The position numbers were made by a program, and so were the translations under genes. Below the pieces are notes generated by a model. The model did not search any database, was not told where the DNA came from, and was given only the letters and a program-made list of their open reading frames with translations. DNA of 5,243 nucleotides from Paracoccaceae bacterium (GTDB lineage: Bacteria; Pseudomonadota; Alphaproteobacteria; Rhodobacterales; Rhodobacteraceae). The number at the start of each line of letters is the position of its first letter. The stretch's first letter is position 1. The stretch lies in contig JALSHL010000046.1 of the NCBI GenBank assembly GCA_026982255.1, positions 1-5,243 of the forward strand, given 5' to 3'. This document shows, in pieces, positions 1 to 5,243 of this stretch.

Positions 1-483
1 GCCGGCAATAAGACCGCCCTCGGCCGCTTCCAGACCGGCGAGCGTTTCCGCATCCAGCTCTATCAGCGCCTCGCACCTGTCCGGGCTGCATGACTGCCAG
101 ATCAGCCTGATTTCGCTATCCTCGTCCGCAACCGGCCGGAACGCAAATCCATGCGGGAAATACACCCCTACCGGAACCCGCGCCGACAGGTAGTTTTTGG
201 AACCGTCAGGACTGGAAAAAACCAGCAAATCGGTCAGAAATGCCCCGTCATCGCTGCGCACCAGCCTCTGTTCGAGCATACAGGCGGTTTCGTTAACCGC
301 CAGCGCCTGACAATTCACTACCCATTGACCAAACCGTGCCCCGTTGGAGACCCGTTCGGGCTGGTTCGCCGTGTCCTGTGCCGCCAGCATCTGGACACCG
401 AATATATTCGGCACCAAAAGTGCAATGGCAAGGCTTACGGCCCGCAATCGCCGGACCGGAGTGTTGAAAAGGGTTCTGGGCAT
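1..483 (-). CDS. IalB-family (invasion-associated locus B) secreted protein, 3' end cut by the window edge
   Basis: This is a predicted envelope protein of the IalB family, named for a Bartonella protein linked to red-cell invasion; the biochemical role of most members is unknown. The 161 visible residues start with an Arg-rich n-region (R3, R11, R12, R14), then a hydrophobic stretch and likely signal cleavage near LAA|QD at 35-36. The mature part has the family layout: FGQWVVNCQ at 51-59, a second cysteine in ETACMLEQ at 65-72, VPVGVYFPHGFAF at 103-115, then WQSCSPDRCEALIEL at 129-143. Four cysteines (58, 68, 132, 137) are spaced as two likely disulphide pairs, which fits a periplasmic location. 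The frame is open at position 1, so the C-terminus is missing. The gene follows the TpsB gene by 30 bases with a strong ribosome binding site, so it is probably in the same operon. A role in secreting or stabilising the exoprotein is possible but unproven. Confidence 0.85.
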   Translation of the reverse strand, partial: MPRTLFNTPVRRLRAVSLAIALLVPNIFGVQMLAAQDTANQPERVSNGARFGQWVVNCQALAVNETACMLEQRLVRSDDGAFLTDLLVFSSPDGSKNYLSARVPVGVYFPHGFAFRPVADEDSEIRLIWQSCSPDRCEALIELDAETLAGLEAAEGGLIAG

Positions 484-489
484 AGTAGT

Positions 490-495
490 CCTCCT
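490..495 (-). promoter_or_regulatory. Strong ribosome binding site of the IalB-family gene
   Basis: A perfect AGGAGG lies six bases upstream of the ATG at 483, in the 30-base gap after the TpsB stop. It fixes the start codon. It also suggests that this gene is translated more efficiently than the TpsB gene from the same message. No promoter or terminator is visible in the gap. Confidence 0.8.
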
Positions 496-513
496 GCTTC
501 GGGGTATTGTTTT

Positions 514-2109
514 CTAGAATGTCATGGCAATGTTCAGGTGCAGGCTGGGTTCGGAATCTCCGCCTTGCCCCAGCACCTCGGAAAGGGGCCAGGCGGCTTG
601 AAAATCGAAGCTCGCCCGTTCACCCCAACGGCCCGACAGGCCGATACCTCCCGCGCTGGCAACGCCTTGTCCTTGCCAGCCCCCGGGAGCCCGGTCAAAG
701 GCCTGTCCGGCAGCAACAAAGGCAAAGGGGAGCAGCGACACGGCACCGGCCCCCATAGGGCGGGCGGCCTGGATTTCGGCTCTGGCCCACAGGCCCGTTT
801 CACCTGCGGAAAGACCCGGAGGGTAGCCCGCAACCGCCTTCGGCGAGGTCACAGGAAACTGGAACCCCAAAGGAATGGGGTCGCCTGTCGCTACCTGTGC
901 ATTCCCGACAAGAGACAACCGCCCCCATTCGCCCTGCGCCACCGATACCTGTCCCGAGGCCGAAAGCAAACCGAAAGCGGCATTTTCAAGTCCGGCAATC
1001 CCGTCATCATACAACCCGCTAATAACACCGATACTCCAGGATGCCGCCAGACCACGGCCCTCCCCCGGATTATATCCACCGCTCAGCGACAGCGAAAAGG
1101 CCAGACCGGACTGGTCCCTGCTGGCAACACCCAATACGGAGGCCTGATCGTCGAAAGCCTCGAGCGAGGCAACCAGCCAGAGCGTTTTTTCCGGGCTGAG
1201 CACAAGCGGATGCGAAACATCGAACGTCAGGGACTGCTCAAACCCTTCGCGGTTGAGACTGCCGTCATCGGTTTCCCATTCACCGGACAGGGTCACCCCC
1301 AGCTTTGTGCCTTCCGAACCGACCGGTCGAATATAGCTGGCATTCAGCCAGTGCAGATTCCGGTCAAGCAGCATGTTGAATGCCAGCGTATCCCCGCTTC
1401 CGGTCGGGCTGTTGAACACCAGCTTTCCGGTGAAACGCGGATTTTCCGGATCGGTCCCGTAATTGTCCATATTGACCGAACCCTGTACGGCCGGAGGCTC
1501 TGCGAAACGGATTGTCAGGTCTGTTGTGCCAGGTTCGGCGCCGGGCGAAAAGCCGGCATCGGCCAGCAGGCCATCGGTCAGCGACAGCCGTTCCAGCCGC
1601 TCGCCTATTAACCGCGTATCGGCCAGAATTCCGCTACGCAACCCGAGCCGTCGGGATAGATAAGCCTCGGACAAGCGCCGGGAAACGGTAACAATCCGGC
1701 CGAGTCGGGCCTCGAACAATTCCAGCGTGACCACACCGCGGACAGGATCCGCCCCGACAACCCAGGCCTGTGCAAAGCTGATCCCTTCGGCGGCATAGAG
1801 CTCATTAATGGCCGAGGCCAGCACATCCGTGCCGGCAGTGGCAATCCTCGCTCCAATGAAGGGCGCCATCACGGCCTGTAGCCGCTCCGGGGAGAAATAG
1901 CCCGAAGGGCCGGCCAGAACCACTTCGCGCAGAACGAAAGAAACCGGCATGCGTTCCTGCACCGTTGTCTGCGCAGGCTGCGCCCCCGCCGAAAGTGCCG
2001 CCAGCGCCGCGGCTGCATCGGAGGGAGGCAAGGCCTGGGCCGCGACTCCCGCAGGCAATCCGGCCAGCAGCATGGCCAGACAGGCACTACATACTCTGTT
2101 TGACAGCAT
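514..2109 (-). CDS. TpsB outer-membrane transporter, FhaC/ShlB family (Omp85 superfamily)
   Basis: This outer-membrane pore should export the exoprotein encoded just upstream. The product is 531 residues, a usual FhaC-type length. Residues 1-24 are a Sec signal peptide with likely cleavage near VAA|QA. A short Ala-rich linker follows at 25-53 and may hold a small version of the FhaC plug helix. POTRA1 spans about 55-134 and POTRA2 about 136-206, the latter ending TTDLTIRF-AEPP. The barrel spans about 208-531, opening with the typical DNYG (215-218) and the NSPTGSGD turn, and closing on a C-terminal Phe after alternating hydrophobic residues, the usual outer-membrane barrel signal. The L6 loop motif, normally VRGY/F, reads VAGY at 426-429. 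The strand motif, normally FxDxG, reads FVAAG at 464-468. Both residues of the known Arg-Asp pair are therefore alanine. The ATG start lies two bases after the exoprotein TGA, so translational coupling is likely. The stop is TAG. Confidence 0.92.
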   Translation of the reverse strand: MLSNRVCSACLAMLLAGLPAGVAAQALPPSDAAAALAALSAGAQPAQTTVQERMPVSFVLREVVLAGPSGYFSPERLQAVMAPFIGARIATAGTDVLASAINELYAAEGISFAQAWVVGADPVRGVVTLELFEARLGRIVTVSRRLSEAYLSRRLGLRSGILADTRLIGERLERLSLTDGLLADAGFSPGAEPGTTDLTIRFAEPPAVQGSVNMDNYGTDPENPRFTGKLVFNSPTGSGDTLAFNMLLDRNLHWLNASYIRPVGSEGTKLGVTLSGEWETDDGSLNREGFEQSLTFDVSHPLVLSPEKTLWLVASLEAFDDQASVLGVASRDQSGLAFSLSLSGGYNPGEGRGLAASWSIGVISGLYDDGIAGLENAAFGLLSASGQVSVAQGEWGRLSLVGNAQVATGDPIPLGFQFPVTSPKAVAGYPPGLSAGETGLWARAEIQAARPMGAGAVSLLPFAFVAAGQAFDRAPGGWQGQGVASAGGIGLSGRWGERASFDFQAAWPLSEVLGQGGDSEPSLHLNIAMTF

Positions 2110-2111
2110 TA

Positions 2112-5100
2112 TCAGCTTTCCCCCGCTACCGGACCATCTTGCGGCAGGACACCGTCAAGCGTCCAGAAAAATTGGACAACCGGATGTCCGACCGCACCCG
2201 CAGAGAGCTGCGCCGGAACCAGCAGGCCCAGCCGGAGCGCCCGGCGCAACTGGCGCAACAACAGCGCGCGACGGGACGGCCGGTTTACTTCCGTGTCCAG
2301 GATACGCAGGGTTGCCTGTGGGCCCGCTATCATATCGCGGTACAGGTTTGGCGATGTCAGATCACCAATATCGGGAGTCGAGGCGAAAATATCGCCCTCG
2401 GTAACCTGGTTGCCGCGGAAAGAATCGGCTGTAACCGAGATCGTGCCCGTGCCGCCGATCTGGGCGACATCAAGGGCGCCATCGACACGCAGATCGACCA
2501 CATCGGTTTCGCTGAGAATAACCCCGGCATTCAGGTCACCGGCCACATCGAGGGCAATTTCCCCCTGCGCCAGCGCCCTGAGCGTGCCAACAGAAGAGGC
2601 CGGCAGGCGCAATGGTGCGCCACCGGTGCCAAGAGAACCGCCCAGCGCCAGCAGGGAAACCTGATCGCCCGCGAGCGTGGCAATGGCGCCGGAGATGCTC
2701 CCGTAGGCCGAGGCAATACTGATATTTCCGGCCGGAACCAATGCACCGTCCCCCGAGATCAGACCGGCATCGGCCAGTGTCACACTGCCCAGCGCCATAT
2801 ACTCGATATCCCCGCCTCCGAGGTTTACCAGAGAGGATATTTCCACATCGTTTATGGTGGAAATCAGATGCAAATCGCCGATTTCGACCAGAACATCGAG
2901 ACTGGCCACATCCACCCAGAACCCGCCGGGGCTGCTGGTCTCGATCGATCCCGCCTGTATCACCCCGCGGCTGGTGCCAATGGGCGCTGCAACAGTCGTG
3001 GCATTTGCCGCCACGCTGCCCAGCACACCGGTTGCGGTCAGGTTAATCTCGGAATCGACCCCGTAGGTTACCAGAGATGACAGCACCATATCGCCCAGAG
3101 AAGCGAGCGTGATCGAGCCTGTTCCGGCATCAACCATGGTGTATTCGTCCATTACCAGCCCGCCCTGTTGCGCCAGCAGGGTCACATCGCCACCGTTGCT
3201 GTTCAGATCACCGGCCAGCAACAGGCTGTCGGCACGGACAAAGACATCCGCTCCCGCACTTTCGATCGTTCCCAGGGTAAGACCGCCACCGGCTCCAACT
3301 CCGTCGGCCCAAAGCGTAATTCCCGTGCCGTTCGCACCGGTTGTCAGGGAATTGACCGAATAACGCAGCCCTTCTTCCAGTTCGATATACATTCCCAGCA
3401 TGCCGGAAAGGTCGATTTCCGGACTTCCGGCCTGCGTTGCCGAAATAACGACAGGAAGGTCGATGCCTCCACCGAGGGTGCCGGCAGCGTCGAGCACAAT
3501 TGCCTCGCCGATTTCATAACGTCCCGTGCGAACCGAACCGGTTATATCGGCTTCAAGTATCCGGGCATTGGCCTGACCGATCACCAGATCGCCCAATTGT
3601 GTGGTCAGATAGGCGCTGTCAGCCACAAGGCTGCCGATCTCGATCTGCCCGATGCCGATGACCCGGGCATTGAAGCTGCCTTGCGCCACATCGACCTCGG
3701 CCAGATCGACAAAGTTTTCGCTCAGAATTTGCAGGTCCCCCTCGGCCACAACGAAACGGCCACAGCCCGCACAGCCGTTGGTTGCGCGTATCGTGCTGCC
3801 CACAAGGCCAAGATCGCCACTGGCCATGGTCAGGCCGCCATCGTTCTCCAGCCAAATGGTGTTCTGGCTCAAAAACCGCACATCGGTCGCATCGATCAAC
3901 GGCTGGCCGCGCAAACGGATATCCGCACCCGCCCCCGAAGCGTCCTCGCCGACAGCAGCCAGCCAGACCTCGCCACCGCGCAACCATGTATCTGCTGAAA
4001 GGTTCAGATCACCACCAGTGTTGATCAGCCGCACGATGCTTTCGCCTGCCGTCAGGTTGATACGTTGCAGGTCGAGTTCACCGATATTGGCCAGCCACGC
4101 ATTGATCGCAACCGCGTCATCACGGTTCTGGTCGCGCAGCGAGAAGGTGGCCCCGTCGGTGCCTTGTAACCCGTCGCTGATATGGCTGAGGATATAATTG
4201 TCGGCCGCCCCGAAATCACCGGCAACCCAGACCTCTGCGCCCTCGACCGCCCGGATGTCCAGACCGGAATCCGCGCGCCCGATCACGCTGCCCTCTACTG
4301 TCAGTTCCAGATACCCTCCCGAGGTGAGCGCGGGAATCACGCCGAAATCAGGGCTTCCACCCGAAGCAGGAGCGCCCGACGGGCCCGGAAGCAGCGTGGC
4401 AAACCCGCCTTGCGTGACCTCCGGTATCAGGAGGTCCAGACCGCCCAGTTCTGCCTCGACACCGCCCTCGACCTGCACCTCTGGGCCAAAGAGATCAGCA
4501 AGAGCCGGATCCGTAAGGCCGACAAGGGTAAGATCGCCCTCCGAAATCTCCAGACGCACATCGCCATTGGCAGCACCGACAATACCCGCACCCGTATCCC
4601 CGACAACCCGCAGGTCCAGATCCCCCGCCAGCGCCACGGCAGACAGGCTGCCGCTACCGCCGAACATCTCGACATCCAGCGGGCTGTCTCCGGCCCCGAT
4701 GGATCCCGAAGCCAGCAGCACAAGGTTGTCCGTCAGAATATTGATACCGTCATCGTTCGCTGCCTCGAGAATGTCTCCCTCAAGGGTCGTAAGAACGACA
4801 CCCCCCTCCGAGAATATTTCCGACACGCGCAGATCGCCTGTCACAGCGACCAGACGGATATCGCCCTCGGCCCGCGCGGTCAGCGAACCGCCCTGCCCTT
4901 GCGAAAGCAGCAAGGCTTCGCCCAGAGCGCCGATACCACCGCCCGCGGCTTCCAGCACGATATCCTGACCAACCAGAATATGCGGCAGGTTTCCGCCCGT
5001 GCCTCTCGTCAGGGCATCTGCGCTTTTGATACGGAGATCGCCTCCGGCCGTAGCGGTCAGAACGGCAATCGCGATTTCCGACCCGATCAGCACATCGCCG

Positions 5101-5243
5101 GCACCGATGGCAACAAGGTTGCCGGTCGCCTCGATATCGACATCGTCCCGCCGGGCAATTTCGATGGTATCACCCACGCTTATATCGATCCGCGCAGCAT
5201 TCCACAGTTCCTGCAATGCCTCCTCGGTCAGCCCCGCCGCGGG
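2112..5243 (-). CDS. C-terminal part of a large filamentous-haemagglutinin-like exoprotein (TpsA of a two-partner secretion system), 5'-truncated by the window edge
   Basis: This is a probable secreted adhesin or surface beta-helix protein, the substrate of the TpsB transporter encoded next. The frame is open to the right window edge, so the N-terminal signal peptide and TPS domain are not visible; about 1043 residues are. Residues are numbered here from the TTG codon at 5216, with nine more codons upstream. The chain is almost wholly short Gly-Asp-Leu/Ile/Val steps alternating with beta-strand-like hydrophobic runs, as in FhaB-type beta-helices. Three diverged copies of a roughly 60-residue module lie at 94-150, 171-231 and 860-917. 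A Pro/Gly/Ser-rich break lies near 275-295. The composition is acidic, with one lysine (K64) and only two cysteines (C482, C485, a CxxC). The last 57 residues differ, with seven arginines at 979-995 and then a hydrophobic stretch ending in GES. The TGA stop is two bases before the transporter start. The family call rests on repeat character plus the adjacent TpsB gene; adhesion itself is inference. Confidence 0.85.
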   Translation of the reverse strand, partial: PAAGLTEEALQELWNAARIDISVGDTIEIARRDDVDIEATGNLVAIGAGDVLIGSEIAIAVLTATAGGDLRIKSADALTRGTGGNLPHILVGQDIVLEAAGGGIGALGEALLLSQGQGGSLTARAEGDIRLVAVTGDLRVSEIFSEGGVVLTTLEGDILEAANDDGINILTDNLVLLASGSIGAGDSPLDVEMFGGSGSLSAVALAGDLDLRVVGDTGAGIVGAANGDVRLEISEGDLTLVGLTDPALADLFGPEVQVEGGVEAELGGLDLLIPEVTQGGFATLLPGPSGAPASGGSPDFGVIPALTSGGYLELTVEGSVIGRADSGLDIRAVEGAEVWVAGDFGAADNYILSHISDGLQGTDGATFSLRDQNRDDAVAINAWLANIGELDLQRINLTAGESIVRLINTGGDLNLSADTWLRGGEVWLAAVGEDASGAGADIRLRGQPLIDATDVRFLSQNTIWLENDGGLTMASGDLGLVGSTIRATNGCAGCGRFVVAEGDLQILSENFVDLAEVDVAQGSFNARVIGIGQIEIGSLVADSAYLTTQLGDLVIGQANARILEADITGSVRTGRYEIGEAIVLDAAGTLGGGIDLPVVISATQAGSPEIDLSGMLGMYIELEEGLRYSVNSLTTGANGTGITLWADGVGAGGGLTLGTIESAGADVFVRADSLLLAGDLNSNGGDVTLLAQQGGLVMDEYTMVDAGTGSITLASLGDMVLSSLVTYGVDSEINLTATGVLGSVAANATTVAAPIGTSRGVIQAGSIETSSPGGFWVDVASLDVLVEIGDLHLISTINDVEISSLVNLGGGDIEYMALGSVTLADAGLISGDGALVPAGNISIASAYGSISGAIATLAGDQVSLLALGGSLGTGGAPLRLPASSVGTLRALAQGEIALDVAGDLNAGVILSETDVVDLRVDGALDVAQIGGTGTISVTADSFRGNQVTEGDIFASTPDIGDLTSPNLYRDMIAGPQATLRILDTEVNRPSRRALLLRQLRRALRLGLLVPAQLSAGAVGHPVVQFFWTLDGVLPQDGPVAGES
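2117..2124 (-). promoter_or_regulatory. Weak ribosome binding site of the TpsB gene
   Basis: The bases GGGGGAAA sit inside the last codons of the exoprotein gene, upstream of the TpsB ATG. The GGGGGA part ends nine bases before the ATG. It is a poor match to AGGAGG, which fits reinitiation after the exoprotein stop codon rather than strong independent initiation. Confidence 0.4.
2466..2639 (-). repeat. Exoprotein internal module, copy 3
   Basis: Residues 860-917 of the exoprotein (numbered from 5216) begin GSLGTGGAPL and follow the pattern G-(I/L)-G, a short leucine step, G-x-L-x-A-x-A-x-G-(D/E)-(I/L)-x-L-x-V, GDL, then a DV-x-L strand. It aligns by eye with the modules at residues 94-150 and 171-231 using only short gaps. 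The repeat is at protein level; the DNA is diverged. Confidence 0.55.
4524..4706 (-). repeat. Exoprotein internal module, copy 2
   Basis: Residues 171-231 (numbered from 5216) begin GSIGAGDSPL and contain GSLSAVALAGDLDLRVVGD, followed by GDVRLEI. This matches the order of motifs in copies 1 and 3. It starts 77 residues after copy 1, which suggests a local tandem arrangement that may continue beyond the right edge. Confidence 0.55.
4767..4937 (-). repeat. Exoprotein internal module, copy 1
   Basis: Residues 94-150 (numbered from 5216) begin GIGALGEALLL and contain GGSLTARAEGDIRLVAVTGD, then GGVVLTTLEGDIL. The order of motifs is the same as in copies 2 and 3. The similarity was seen by eye at protein level. 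Confidence 0.5.

Noticed and set aside
484..513. Possible terminator or hairpin between the transporter and IalB-like genes.
   Set aside because: The gap is only 30 bases, has no convincing stem followed by a T-run on the minus strand, and is largely taken up by the ribosome binding site.
151..1611. Long plus-strand open frame (486 codons) antisense to the transporter and IalB-like genes.
   Set aside because: It crosses two well-supported minus-strand genes and the gap between them, has no recognisable domain or signal, and is rich in Arg, Gln, Pro and Gly, as expected from the complement of GC-rich coding DNA.
2070..2109. Cysteines C7 and C10 at the start of the transporter as a lipoprotein signal.
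   Set aside because: They lie at the n-region edge before the hydrophobic core and do not follow a lipobox; the later VAA|QA site fits ordinary Sec cleavage.
1965..3080. Plus-strand open frame (371 codons) antisense to the transporter/exoprotein junction.
   Set aside because: It has no family-like features and overlaps the start of one convincing gene and the end of another; it is a shadow frame.
3168..3998. Plus-strand open frame (276 codons) antisense to the exoprotein.
   Set aside because: Its repetitive look mirrors the exoprotein repeats on the other strand, and no ribosome binding site or domain is seen.
4198..4968. Plus-strand Ser/Pro/Arg-rich open frame (256 codons).
   Set aside because: The Ser/Pro/Arg bias is the typical by-product of reading the opposite strand of Gly/Asp-rich coding sequence.
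5214..5225. TTG codon at 5216 preceded by GAGGAG as a possible true start of the exoprotein.
   Set aside because: The frame is open for nine more codons to the edge, the purine run is only three bases from the TTG, and no signal peptide follows, so this is almost certainly internal to a longer gene.

Overview
The window holds three genes, all on the minus strand, so it reads from right to left. It looks like an alphaproteobacterium, probably a marine or environmental one (Rhodobacteraceae-like). The reasons are a high-GC sequence, a very acidic and almost lysine-free surface protein, and an IalB-family gene, a family found mainly in Alphaproteobacteria. This taxonomic call is inference.

Layout. 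From 5243 down to 2112 runs the C-terminal part of a very large repetitive exoprotein of the filamentous-haemagglutinin / two-partner-secretion (TpsA) type. Its N-terminus, including the expected signal peptide and TPS domain, lies outside the window. Two bases after its stop comes a complete TpsB transporter of the FhaC/ShlB (Omp85) family, 2109 to 514. After a 30-base gap with a strong ribosome binding site comes the start of an IalB-family secreted protein, 483 to 1, which is cut by the left window edge. There is no non-coding stretch longer than 30 bases and no terminator, RNA gene, mobile element or CRISPR in the window.

How they work together. The exoprotein would cross the inner membrane by Sec. 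The two POTRA domains of the TpsB protein would capture it in the periplasm, and it would be threaded through the TpsB barrel to fold as a beta-helix outside. The small cysteine-containing IalB-like protein is exported to the periplasm or envelope and is probably co-transcribed. It may be an accessory factor of the same secretion system, but that is a hypothesis from gene order.

The points most worth following are these. The transporter lacks both residues of the conserved Omp85 'lid-lock' pair (VRGY is VAGY; FxDxG is FVAAG). The operon has an IalB-like third gene. The exoprotein has an arginine-rich tail on an otherwise acidic, lysine-depleted chain, and its only cysteines form one CxxC pair.
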